From: Dendrophyllia cribrosa
Taxonomy: Eukaryota; Cnidaria; Anthozoa; Scleractinia; Dendrophylliidae
Assembly (NCBI GenBank): GCA_024195265.1
Contig: JAJLRJ010000004.1
Span: 32,948,285 to 33,012,284, forward strand
Reading direction: 5' to 3'
DNA length: 64,000 nt
The translations under genes and the position numbers were made by a program. The notes under the pieces are model-generated. The model was not told where the DNA came from and did no database searches. It saw nothing but the letters and a program-made list of their open reading frames with translations. Below, one piece after another: positions 11,801-25,000 of this stretch (its first letter is position 1; the number at the start of each line of letters is the position of its first letter).

Positions 11801-14800
11801 GGAGTATGGATTAATCACAGTGAGGTCTGTGCACCATAACCAATAGCCAATTATTTTTTCATCTGGCTTGTGCAACTTAACTCAGTCAAGAAGTATGTTA
11901 TCATGTATGATCAATTTGGATATGAACTTGTTTTAAATTTTAACATAGGAGGCAGTTAATGCTTTCATAAGGGTGGTATGGCTTTTTCCAGCCGCACTCA
12001 TAATCATGCGCATGGCCCTCAAACAGCTATTTTGTAAATAGTGTTTGAAATATTGCTCATTTCAAATTTCTATTTTGGTCAACTTAGACTACAGACATAC
12101 AGCCCCACTGGAGGTACATCACAACAAACAAAATGTATCAATGGAATAAGAACTTTTTAGATAATTTGCATACTAGACAGACATCCCCATCTTATATACA
12201 TGTACCACTTGCCTTGAATAACAAAATGCCATATTTGTCCTCATCAGACAGGAATGTTTCTGGATCATCAGCAACTGGACACCACTTGTCCTTTGAATAG
12301 CGTTTATAGTGTAAGACAACATTTCCTTTAGCCAAAAAAAGGAGAGAAGAAAATAAACATCAGTAGTGGGTTTTCTGTCTTGAACACTGTCTAACATTTA
12401 ACAGTATTTTATGAAAGGAAAGGGAAAAAAATGAAAGGAAGTATAAGTGTACCAGTAACAAATTACAATGTAAAAGTTAAACCATAAATAGGCATCTCTT
12501 ACTTTCGAATCTCTTGTTTCGCAAATATGTATGTGCAAATCTGTGCTTTGGGAAAATTATGTACCTTTTATTAGAGCCCTTTGCAATATGGATGCTTTTT
12601 ATGACTGGTATATATTATGTTGTGGTTAAATTTTTTCTTTTGTTTTAAATTTTCACACCAGTTTATTTTTCAGTTTTCTTTATCTCAGATTCAACACAAT
12701 CTCAGACAAGCGAAAACGTAAATCAAACTGGTTTAAAAATTTTAAAACCCCCAACAAATGTAAACTACATGTATAAAAATATCCTTACCCTCTGGACTTT
12801 TGTGCACCCAAAAGTGATGCGCATTTGCAAAATCATGTACTGTTCGTACAAATGGAGAAAGGAACTCATGAATTTTCCAAACACATGGTACAATTTCCAC
12901 ATTTGTCACGTACGGTACCTTTTCCATGAGAAATGACAGTTCTGTATTAAAGACAGTAAATTGTAAAGTGAAAGTTGTCAATAGAAGCAAGAAAAAGCCT
13001 CTAGTTATGGAGTAACATTACACTTCAGAGAGGTGAGGGGTTCTAAAAACTTTTTTCAAAGAACAATAATACAAAACAGTTATGCTCAAAGTCTTCAGAA
13101 ACAATATATGGTGTTTTAGAATCCAATGTCATGCAAATACATGTAGGCATGAAAACGAGTGCAAATAATGAGATTTTATTGCACCCTGCTGACCATTCCC
13201 TAAGGAAAACACCATCCAAAACATAACTTTGGGAAATATGAATGTCATGTATGATAAACAATATTATACACTTACCATGTGGAGTTACCATGTCAGCCTT
13301 TCGGAACTGCTCGTTGGCATTTTCAAACATCCTGTCAACACAAAATACCAGTTATAGAAGAGATGAATACCACAGATGATGTTGATCACAGTAACATCCA
13401 AATATATATATATATATATATAATACTTAAAAAATAGTAGATTTAAAAGCAACTCTCGTGGAATTTTCTGATGTTGGTGTATGGGATCCCAAATACATGG
13501 ACCTCCCAAAATCTCCACTGAAATCAGTGGGTATAATATGGGGAGAGGGAGTGTAATGTGTATGCATGAGAGTGGTTGTAAGTGAAAATGAAATAATTCA
13601 AAATAATAAATCGAGGGAGTAATATGTAGTGCAAATATGATCTCTACCTCATCAGTCAATAATTAAAAATAAATCGAAGTAAAGAATGTAATTATGAGGT
13701 AATAAAAAATAACAAGAATTGGTAGGGACAACAAATAGAAAAATCAACTCAACAGAAAGTGTCATTTTAACATTAAAAATATTTCAATCACATCTACATC
13801 TGTACCTGTCAACATCCTCATGTGTGTGGTGAACTAAAAGGGTGTTACCATACACCTGCAATTTATAAAGACTGCGTGTTTGTTGCAACTCATATAGACT
13901 CTTAACCCTATTCAGACCATATGGATGGGAAGTACCACACAAATGTTTTAAACAATCATAAAAGTATGGAGTGTTTTCACTCAGTCCCATGGGACTCAAA
14001 TGACAAAGACCATCAATGGCAGCCATGCATGTTGGTGTCCCTAACAAAATAAGTTAATTAAAATTCATTTGTACAGGCACACCAAAATGGCGGCTACGAC
14101 GTCAAGTGAAAACACTCCATACATTTACAAACTTATCCCATATCATGATACCATAGTGAAACTCTTGTGTTTTTGTGGAAATCAGTCCATTTTAATTGTA
14201 CTTTTAGAGCATTTTGCCTCAACAAATCAACCTTGAGATTTGTGAACTCCTTGATATTATATGTGTGGGAAACTTTGTTTTCCCATCTTGACGTTACTAT
14301 GACCAAGATCCTTTTTTGTTTTTGATCACTCTGCTATCCTTAAACAGCATATGGCTCAAGTGGCAACTTTAAACCGAATATTTGGGGCGAAAAAGGGTCA
14401 AATCGAATGGCCAAAACCAGTTTTGGACGGTTATCTATTAAGCTTCATTAAGATACTAAAACCAGTAAAACCCTGCAGGCCATTTAGACACTTTAACGAA
14501 TGCTTAAATTCCTTCCCATTTAATTCAAAAACCTCTTGAGTCATCATTCGTTCTTCTGAAGCCATTCTTTGTTGCATGTCACGCATCAGTATTGGGTGTA
14601 CATACAAGTTATATTTCTGTTCTTCTCGTATCAAAAAGAAACATTCACTCATCTGGTTCTCCAATTGAATCCCCGCTATGGTTTAATTCAAAAAACTAAA
14701 TACAAAATCTGGAAATATGTGCCCGGTGGGAATTATATAGAAAGGCAAAGCATCATCCTCAGTAATTAAGAACAAATGATTGTCAATTTGGATGTTAAAA

Positions 14801-17800
14801 GCAGTAAAAATGAATACCCTAAGACAATTTTTAAAAATTACTCTCTATGCCTTGCATATATTCATATTGTAAAGTCTCTAAATATTTGAAGTATTTTGAA
14901 TATTTTACAAGAAAAAAGAAAACAGATAGCATCTCATTTTATAACTTACATTGTAAAAAACATCCTGTGAGACCAGGTAACCAAAAAATGCTATTGCTGT
15001 GTTGCACTTATTGTTTGATGCATTGTCAAACTGGCAGCTCAAGTTTCGCGAGAAAGGTCCTGGTGTTAAAGATGGTGTGGCAATCAAGTGGACCAGTGCA
15101 CTCAAAATGAAATTTGCATTTTCTTGATAGCAAATATTCAGGTATGCCATTCCTTGCTTATTGTGGCCATTGTACCCTGCAAGGAAATTGAACATCAACA
15201 AATTTCACAAAGTACAATGTATATATTATATACTATTTTAATACTTATTGTACGCATTGTTTTTGAAAAACCCGGCAGACAAATACCCAATGGAGAGTCC
15301 AAAAGTAATTGCGATCAGACTCCTGATAGGTTCAATACCATTGTCTGAACCTGTTGTGAATCATCAGTTAATAATTACTTCAAATTTTGATGCTACATCT
15401 GAACATTATACAACACTAAACTGAAAACTGCTCTATATTAAGGTTATAATATTTACCAGTTTACCTTGTCGATGACAAATGAAGCCAAGTAAGTTGCACG
15501 GTACTCTGGTCAATGCTTCGAGATCTTTTGAGGGATTCTGACAAAATCTGGGGAGTTTAGTTTTCTCCTTATGCATCCCGTCATAGATAATGCACATCAA
15601 ATCGTCAGGCTGATTGACACTCCTTGCTTGCCGGTTATAGTATTGTTGTTTTTCTGCCCTAAAAACAGCAACCAACACATCTTAAAGAATGCTTAAGACA
15701 GTTAATTCTGCCGGAAGTTGGATCAATGGCCACCGAACTACGCATAAATTAACCATGAGCCTCTGTGTGCATAGTATCGGCATGGTGGTCATTGTTAAAG
15801 TAGTTTCAAAGCCATTTGTTCTATTATCTTACAGCTCCCCGGACCAGAAATGGTAACAAGAAAACTCTTACGAATTTCATCATACTTTCATCATCGTGTC
15901 AGCAAATTTGTAAAAGAGCCATATGAACACTGAACTGAATACATGGAAAACGGTAAGTCACACAAGGTGTCATGGTTAGTTTTTGCCGACTGTACAATTT
16001 TTCCATTATATCATTCAATAAAAAGAAGTAATTGTCATGTCTGTTGTTGTTGTTGTTGTCAGTGTACTCCAGACTTCAAAAATTGACCATCATATATCAT
16101 AGTCATCATAGCCTGCAAGTGTATGCTATGATAACAGATTACATTAATTAATGCTTACATGTACAAGTCTTTATGCTGCTTGCGTTCTTCTTTAAGGGCT
16201 TCTACTGCTGTGGCACTTTTCCCCGCATCAAAACATCTTTTACGTAGACCCTGACATTGAGGACATCTGGCAAATATGTGGTTCTATGGCAGCAGATGTG
16301 AAAATTGTCGAATATAACATTTATTAAATATAAAATTAATATGATGAACATTTCAATCTTGATCTGTGTTTATATGTGTATACATTTTGGAGAAACAGTT
16401 ATGTAAAGATTGCATGGTCTTTAATTTAACATAAAAAGAAATATATGTAAATTAGCCCTTTTTAAAAGGTGGCTCACAACGTTTTCTCGTAATTTCTATC
16501 ACTTATAATGTACTCTCAGTGTTGTTAGGTAATTTTTTGTAACAGCAAACACACCAACAGACTAATAATATTGACGCAAAAACATTCTGGAAATGAAGGA
16601 TTCAGTAAATTATGTAACATTTATCAAAGAGTAAAATTTATCAGCTCCATATAGTTATTGGCCAGTCTTCCAAATAAAATATACAAGATCTTATTGCTAT
16701 CTTTCGAGAGTTTTGTTTCGCGATACTGACATAATATACACATGCACATAGCTTATAGGCTTTCCCGTTTAGGGAGAAGTCTAATTTGGCAGTCTTGTCT
16801 CGTTACCCACGGCAACCAATGATTGAGTTGTTCAGCTTGTTGGTCAAGGCTAGCAAATCTCTCAACGGATTTTTCCAGTTTTTACACGGTAAATATTCAC
16901 AATTTTTGGTGAAACAGAAGAAACATTCAGTATGTCATCAAAATAAACAAACACACTCGTGCCATTTTTGTGACCATGCCTCGCGCGCCACAAAAACTAT
17001 ATGGCGCCACCTAAAACATGGTAATAACTTCCATCCCAATAACACATCATAATCTAAATACTAAAAAATAGAAATTGAAACAAACCTTAGTTGGAATCTT
17101 TACTTTGCTGTTCCATAACTTATACAACGAAGAGTTAGGTAACGTCGCATCTGCAGGTTTTTCATTGAAAACCTCTTTCTTTGAAGGAACATGTAAATGA
17201 AATATGTCGGCATGTGGCATGGGCTCACTGTGTATATCCAAATAGTTGTCAAGCCATGCCTTAGCCTGGAGGGATTGCTTTGATTTACAATGGTGTTGGA
17301 AGTTATTTCCATGGTATATCACTTTGGCACCGACCTAAGTGATTTAAACAAACTGAACATTCTATGATAATGACCAAATCAATATGTTTAAAACTATTTA
17401 TGAAATAATAATCTTCATTGCTTCTAAAATGTCAACAGTCTTTGCCAGGGAATTCACTAAACGGAATAAGTGTTATGGCCTCGTTTTGAAATGCAAAATA
17501 AACAAGTGTTGCATACATGCATACATACATGTATATGTTAACTTGTGGTTCAAAGTTTTCTTTGGTTTAATTTTTTTTAAACCAGTTTGATTTTTGTTTT
17601 TCTTTGTCTCAGAATATGATAATGAATCTGAGACAAAGGGAAACAAAAATTAAACTGGTTTGAAAATTTTTAAACCACAGAAAAATTTGAACCACACATA
17701 TACATACATTAACTGACAATGAAACCTAGAGGGTATACAATAGTACGTCCAAATTCACTCAAAATTAATCAAAACCAATAAATAAACGCTAAATGACGTA

Positions 17801-18667
17801 AAAATAGAAAAGTTACGGCAATAAACATTGTTTTTCTTCTTTCAAAGGTATAGATATGCAAATTTAAAAAAACATGGCTGTCAAAATCTTGTTGCCATGG
17901 AAACATAAAGTCATGTGATCCAAAAATTGTCATATGAAATTGTTGCCAGATAAATTTTAGGAAAAGTCACAAAGTTTGATGGCGTTTGAATACATATTAA
18001 AGAGGTTACAAATGTTGAAAGTTAGCGCCCCCCCCCCCCCCCTAGGCCGAACAGGGTTAACCATGCACACACCTTTAAAAAAAGTTGAAATTTAACTTAC
18101 CCAGTAAAAATTTTTTATCTTTTCATAACGCCAGTCACTGACATTGAAAAGAACACGTAGACACCTTTCACACAATGACTTTCCTACAAGTTTGAAGCTG
18201 ACACCCTCTAATTCGTCTTCAGACTGCGAAGTGCCATTACCAAATTGGTTTAGTAAATTTAATAAAAACTGGTTTTGCTTGATCACTTCTTTGGGGTAGT
18301 CTGAAAGACACTCATCCTTGTCAAACCTAATTATAGCAGAAAACAATTTATTATTACAGTGGTATGTTAAAATTCAAGTTCAAATAAAATTATGTATGTA
18401 TGTACATGCATGTTAAATGTAACAGTGAATCCAACTGTAAACGGATAACTGCATCATAAAAGGAAATTATTCACTCACTGTGTAAAATTTGCTAAACAGC
18501 AATCCATGCATTCATCATCCAGATCTTCGTTGTGATGTCTTTTATATGATCGCTCTAAGGAAATAACTGAAGCTGTATGCACTTTTCATACAAATAATGT
18601 TGCAATGTAACACAGAAACATTCTTGGTGTACTTACTTTTGTAATATACCGCGACAGGAGGATCCAT
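8821..18667 (-). CDS. Putative DDE-like transposase with C-terminal chromodomain-like segment (17 exons, 684 aa)
   Basis: Exons in order: 18637-18667, 18479-18554, 18101-18326, 17086-17334, 16159-16283, 15465-15658, 14950-15176, 13806-13855, 13276-13331, 12789-12941, 12213-12325, 11459-11547, 10988-11061, 10511-10654, 9833-9945, 9328-9402, 8821-8880. Every phase matches. Visible features: a basic N-terminus (KKRSYKRHH), Cys pairs at 26/29, 88/91 and 201/204, Asp262 in CIIYDGMHKEKT, Asp351 in CQFDNASNNK and Glu389 in HHTHEDVDRMF. This is a D/D/E order of the RNase H fold, seen in a large group of uncharacterised animal proteins (DUF7869-like, from memory). Residues 625-657 (WPVKRIIKER...EYLVEWKPSWVEA) resemble a chromodomain. 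The intron after 12213 has a GC donor. The last two exons are less certain: reading through the 9328 donor gives an alternative stop at 9295. Likely role: nuclear cut-and-paste transposase. Confidence 0.75.
12621..12754. mobile_element. Foldback MITE, copy 1, in a transposase-gene intron
   Basis: Begins TGTGGTTAAATTTTT and ends with the complementary TTAAAACCCCCAACA. The inner ACCAGTTTATTTTT and AAATCAAACTGGTTT segments pair. The same family recurs at 17544-17696. Confidence 0.55.
17544..17696. mobile_element. Foldback MITE, copy 2, in a transposase-gene intron
   Basis: Long imperfect palindrome from TGTGGTTCAAAGTTTT to AAAATTTGAACCACA, centred on TCAGAATATGATAATGAATC. Same family as the one at 12.6 kb; both interrupt introns and leave the coding exons intact. 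Confidence 0.65.
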
Positions 18668-19069
18668 TTCTTGACCACATTAACTAACATTCAGGTCATA
18701 AAGTTGAAGAATAGATACATGTACGATGGATGAAATGAGCAAATAAATAGATTACGCTATAGCACTCACCATTTTTCGCCACAAATCATACGCCATCCGA
18801 CTTCGCCGCTTCCCGAAAGAATCACGACTATTTCAGTCCGGTGTATCCTCGTGTGTCCTAATAAAAATCTTTCCTTCTTGTGTTCTCCGGTTTTCTCCGG
18901 CTGACGTTTCTCTCGGTTCACGCAATATTTCGTCAACAAGAAAATTTTCACAAGCAAGAAATATACGCGTACACAGATGCAAGAAAGATAGGAAATCTGT
19001 GCTGATGGTCGAGTAACTTTTCCATAAGGACTTTACACATGTAGTATTTTCAATTTCCAAGACGTGACT
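18668..19069. promoter_or_regulatory. Shared divergent promoter region of the two transposon genes
   Basis: About 400 bp separates the two start codons. On the minus strand a good donor (ATGGTGAGTGC, intron side at 18767-18772) suggests a non-coding 5' exon at about 18773-18960 spliced to the exon carrying ATG at 18667. If so, the true bidirectional promoter is only about 100-150 bp. No TATA box is obvious. Regulation by one shared promoter is inferred from the layout. Confidence 0.5.
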
Positions 19070-22000
19070 ATGGCGGTAAGTACAAACTTGCATATATATT
19101 AAGTTTTTTTGTTGTTGACATATTGAAACATAAAATTATAAACTGGCTCGCTTCTGTCATGTTGCAATCTACTGGCTTTCCGACTAGCGGAGATTCATGT
19201 TAAAAGGTTCAAACATTTCAATTCTTAAAATCAGTCACAGGATTTACAATCAAACAAGTGGTACCTCAAGAAAGTCAACAACAAAATACACGTCTGGACT
19301 ACTACAGAAAGGTCTACAGAAGGAATACCGATAAAAATCAAAATCAAGGACAAACTGGTCGCACCGGGCGCTGTCACGGACGTCAAGGTAAGCTAAAACC
19401 AATTCAATTTTAATAACTGATTAAGCTTACGTTAAACAGGGTTGAATAAATCGAAAAAGCGACAACGTACAACACGATTTTTACTTACATATACCTGGTT
19501 GTCGTCTCCTTAACAGAATCCTGGTAGTATATCCAAATCTCTCCTAAAGAAATACTATGGTCAGAAGCAGCAGAACGAGTCGGATATCATCATCGTGTTT
19601 AAAAAAGACGACGCGGTTGTTATCCTTGACCACGGACTATACGAACAAAACGACATCCCAGATAAACTGCAGGGAAATAAAATCGAGGGCTTGATACACT
19701 CATTTCAAGAATTCATCGAGCAGAACAAAATCACCGGTAAGCGTTTTTGGGTGGGTATTTCATGTATGAACCCATCAAATATACTGACATTACTTTTGTG
19801 CCATTTTACGATTCCGCGCATGAACACAAATGTTCCGTACCTCCCCTGGAGGGGCCCTGGGGGTGGGGGTGGATGATAGTGTGTGTGTGGTTGGGGGTGG
19901 GGGTGGGGGAGGGGGCAATTTCGATATAAACAATTATAGAAACTCGTCGGGACTTTTTAAACGATTCATCATTTCCATCTTTTTCGCCGCCTTCCGCCTA
20001 AAAATGATAATAGATATTAAATAAATTCCAGAATTAAAGATAACAATTTTGAACGACTATTATAATGTCAAGAAACTGTATACGAGAATCCCCCCGCTTG
20101 TACGCTGGATCCTTGAGGATCTGCTTCAGCCAAAAAAAGGAATATAAAACTTTGAAGCAAAGCTGAAAACAGCGTATATTTTGTTTGGTACAATATTTCA
20201 GCTGGCCAGACCAGCCTTCCTCAGGTATAAGGTGACCCTCGTCTCCCGGGGCGGGGCTGGGAGGGGGGATTCCCATATGAAAAGGACGGGGATGCTCGTC
20301 GTCTCGCTTAGAGGTGTAAATTTCGGATTTTGGTCTCACTTAGGGTGTTCTGGGCAAAACACCATATATTTAGCCGTCAAGGCCTCGTTTAGGGTAGCAC
20401 GCGAAGAAATATGTACTTTTTTAATTATCTGTCTTTTAAAATGGTCTCTTTTAAGAAAGTTAGTTTCTTTTACGTTGACAGATCAGCCTTGCAGTTTATT
20501 GTTAATGTTGTTCTTTTTTTGGCTGATTAGATCTTTCGTATACGTACGATACGGTTTACAGCATTATCGTCTGCGGTTCTTTGCAAATCTTACTTTTCTT
20601 TTAAGGCCCGTTACAGAGGCGATTTTTTGTTGCATTTGTCAATGCAATTTTGTCGCGCGCTACGGCATCTTGTAAACGGGTGGCGATTTCAGAACCATTT
20701 GGGCGCGATTTGTAGCGCGGTGTCGCAGAGGTTTCGAACATGTTCGAAACGTGATGCAACTAGCTAGTTTAAACTTGAGACAAAAGTTGCATTGGATAGC
20801 GCGACAAAAATTGCAACTGATCCGGCCACGCACATCCCGTGGGTTTTAGGTGGATTGAAAAATTCTGACAAATTATATGATATAGTTTTCTTTCTCGACA
20901 GTCTATCAACGAAAATATCATGTTTCTTTATAAATTATAGGTAAACGAAAACGCGAAGACAGCCCCCCACCTCCGCATGAGAACCAGAAATGGGCACACA
21001 AAACGTGGGACTACGAACAAAGAATATCTGCAACAATTGCAGCGAAGCGCGTCACACATGGTGTAAAAGGTATGTCATTTAGAAAAAACAATTTCGTTAA
21101 ACAACGAATACATTTATGCATGTACCTATCAGTTATGAGTCACACAGGGAATATGAACTTGATATAAGGAAAAAACAGTTAGAGAAAAAATAACTTCCGT
21201 TGGGCTCACAAACCTACAGCGTCTTACCTTGCCTTAATTTTTACTGAGTGGCACTTTCAAACTAATTTTTTTTAATGTCTTCTTTTTAGATGTTTTTAAA
21301 GTGCCCCTTGGAAAAATCAAAGTAAACGACAAGTACTTAACAAGAGATGTAAAAGACAGTTTTGTTCACGACATGATGCAGTCTATGCTAAAAGATCTAG
21401 ACAACGACACAATGGTGTGTTTGACTGCTGGGGCCGAGCCGATTTTAGACAACAATGGGGTCTTGAATGAAACATCATTTTTTGTTCTGGGTGGAACCCA
21501 CTACATGTAAGCTGTTTTCTTCCCATTACATATTGAATACTAAATCAATTGTGCAATTAATCTAAAAATGAAATGGCTTGAGTAAAAAAGCCGTGGACTG
21601 GCTACAGACTAGACTACGAGTCCCTCCTTTTCCCTCAGGGATAGTAGAGCGAGCGAAACGCGAGCGCGCGTGAAAATCACCACGCGCGTCTCGCCTTTCT
21701 CGCGTGGGGTGATTTTCACACGCGCTCGCGTTTCGCTCGCTCTACTATCCCTGAGGAAAAAAGGGACTACTCGTAGTCTAGCTACAGACACATACGTTGA
21801 CAAATTTCCAAATTTATACTGTCGACAATTGGAATTGTCATATGTCATATATTTGCTTTCAAATCCTATAGAGCGTTATTTTATGTAGAGCCGCGATTAA
21901 CTGTGGAGGCCTAAATGGATAGGCGGAACTATAGTTTTCAGAATCGCAACTAACAGTGTGTTGAAAGTAAATGCAATAGAGGTGAACGATATGACTTTAA

Positions 22001-25000
22001 GAAATACTTTTTCGCTTCGGCAAACAAAATTTCAGTGACATTTTGAATTGTTGTTCCAGAACTAGAAATATTTTAACCCCCATAAACACACACTGAATGT
22101 CATATTGTTTATGTTTTCCAATACAGCTCTGCACTGCAAAATCAGCATAAACAAAACCCGCATACGATGCCAGTGGTGAACGCAACAATATTCAAAGATT
22201 TAACCGATGAAGAAATTGTTTGGCTTGGGAACCACCACAACAAAAAACAGAGACACACCAGGGAGATGACCTCCAAAGATCTGGTTAGTGTAAAATGTGA
22301 CAAGTCTAACTAACTGAATTATGAGTGGGCTGAATGGGAAAATTTGTGGCTTGACATCCTTTAGATGTAGTGTATCTCCATTAAGTGTTTTTACTCAGTG
22401 CTATTTTAGTCTGACACTTTAACAAAGGTATTGATTTATCGAGTGTTATTAAACTGAGGAGTTTAATAACTCTCTCCATGCATGCGCCCACCGTGAACAA
22501 CAGGTCCAAAATATGTTCCCTGATTTAACTCCATAGGCAATATTTTCAATATGACAATGATGAAAAGGAACTAAAAGGCTTTGAACGTTCACTCGGAAAT
22601 TATTTATTTACTTATTTTATTTTTAATGAACTCTTTAAATATGCATGTGTTATGTTACATACTTTGACCCAGGAAAATGTCAAGTTCTGCAATGTCGAAG
22701 AACAAATTGTAATTAAGATACGAATGGCTTACAACACACTATCTTGCACTAAACGTATTTATTTTCGCAGATTACCAACTTTCGGAGATTGCTTGTAGGG
22801 GTGTGTGACGTCAACATTGAACCCCCTGAAAACCCTCCCAAGGACTGGAGGATAAAATGCAATTCCCTGCTACCGAAAGGAAAGGTACATATAGATGATA
22901 CTATTTACACTACATTCCTTATTACGATTTAAAATAAATATTAGAATCAATACATGAACTGATTTTACTTTTAAAAAAATTAATTATTTGAGGAATTTAA
23001 GTTTCAAGAACTGAATGTCAACTTTCCACTCTCCAAGGGCATCAATTCCTATAGCCCCTGGCTAGCAATAGCAAGGGCAAAGTTATCCACCTGGCGCTTG
23101 GTTACAAAAGTCTTCACCATGCATGAAAATGGAGAAGTAAAAGGTATGGATCATGTATGCCTGTAGAAAACATATTCATTAATAAGAATACTGCACTCAA
23201 AATTATTGATGCAATTCACGAGAGGACGATTGATACACAGATATGGAATCCGTTCATTGTAAATATTGAACAATAATTATTTTAATTATTCAAATGAGTT
23301 GAATTGGATGACAGGCCATTCTCGATATATCAAAATTCGAACTCGATTCCGATGCTCATTCAGGGCAATACAACAAAAGAAATTAGTTATCAATCATTGA
23401 TTATCAACGAAATTCTTTTATTTTTTTGTTACCCTTAGCCTTCGAACACATGGAAAGCGAAATTATACAAGAAACAACAAAAGCAAATGGCCCCTAGCTC
23501 CAAAACAGTAGAGCTGCTACACACTGAGGGCCAATGAAATTATTTAGTAACTTACGAGAGTTGCTACACTTTACCATCGAAATTGACATATTTATATCAG
23601 TTCTATTTAATTTTTTCTATTGAAATTCTTAAATTTTGTTGTTCTACTGAACAACAATTCCAAAAACTTACTGCAGATTGAAATACTGATATGTTACCTT
23701 TTGCACACTTCAAAAATAAGATTACAGATGTATCTTCACTGCTATTGAGAACATTATTAATCTTTTAGGAATGACTTCATTCTAGGGTTAAAGAGATCTG
23801 AGAGTCTGGAATCGCATCGGCTATGGAGAGAGGTTGTTTGCCTTTCAGAAGAAGAAGCAAATAAAGTTCTTGATAACATTATAAACGGAACATTTACAAT
23901 TAGGGAAGCGATACAGGTAACAACTGATCATCTTTAAAACAAAAAATAGCTGTTATGGGTGATTACGACAGCCCTTCTTTACAGACACCATCTTTCAAAT
24001 GCACCTACAATGTCCTTTCTAATACTATGCATATGTGAGTCATATGTTGAAGCAACCAGGAAATGTTGAGGACCCTTTATCTAAATCTTGATAATTTCTA
24101 TCCGGAATCGCACACAGTATATTTAACAATTATGGCTCGAAAGCGCGCGTGATATCGCCTAATTCTTAGCCGAGGAGGCCGTAGGCCGAGTCGGCTAAAA
24201 TTAGGCGATATCACGCAAGCTTGAGCGCTATAATAGCTTTATCATTCAACACATTGATAACAAAGCACAGTTTGAAGAAAAAATATCGACACCGGACCGT
24301 CATTTTTGCATTCTCTTGTCAAAATGCGAAATTTACCGCCATCGTTGGATATACGTCATGTAGATATAGCGTATGTCGATAACTTTTTTACCATATTTGG
24401 GCAGTGTATCGATGTGTTGAATTATATTCCAAGTGTTTATATAACTCAACAGTGCACGAGGAACAATTTTTTTTTTCTTTTATAAAATAAAAACGGTTAT
24501 AATGATCCTTACGTCACGCGCGTGCTTTATCGAGTTATAATGAACACGATTTAACCAATCATAGCGCGCGCATTTCCTTGAGCATTTTATAACGAGTGAT
24601 AATGAACTCGATTTAACCAATCATATCGCGCGCATTTCCTTGAGCATTTTATAAAGTGTTATTTGTTATTTCTATCACGCGACTTTTAGGATGCGAATAA
24701 CCGAAAGAAACTTAACAAACTGCGAGACGTAATAGCAGAACAGTTGGATATGGATGACTGGAGTGAAGTGGTCGATAAATACGGAAGCAAGGTTTCCAGT
24801 GAGGTGTTGCTGCCATTTGCAAGGTAGATTTAATTGAAAACTACCTGTAATCCTGCACATGAAGTTTTGACTTCAATGTGACCAGGAATTAAATATAGAT
24901 AAATGAACCGTGTCAGTGTGAAAACATAAGCTTACCGCAACATTGCGTTATGCATTAGCATTTCTTATTCGCGAGTTGTCTCTTAGGAGCCTTTGATTTT

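Noticed and set aside
13856..14047. Open minus-strand extension (GTPTCMAAIDGLCHLSPMGL...) continuous with the THED exon
   Set aside because: The neighbouring exon ends in phase 0 and joins cleanly to 13806-13855 through a good CAG acceptor; including the extension would disrupt the conserved spacing between DN and THED.
20181..20675. 164-residue plus-strand ORF
   Set aside because: Lies in an intron, overlaps a dispersed repeat, and the translation has low-complexity hydrophobic runs with no domain.
23450..23520. Extra open segment (AFEHMESEIIQETTKANGP) after an acceptor in the 699-aa gene
   Set aside because: No donor precedes its in-frame stop, and skipping it keeps the main frame intact.
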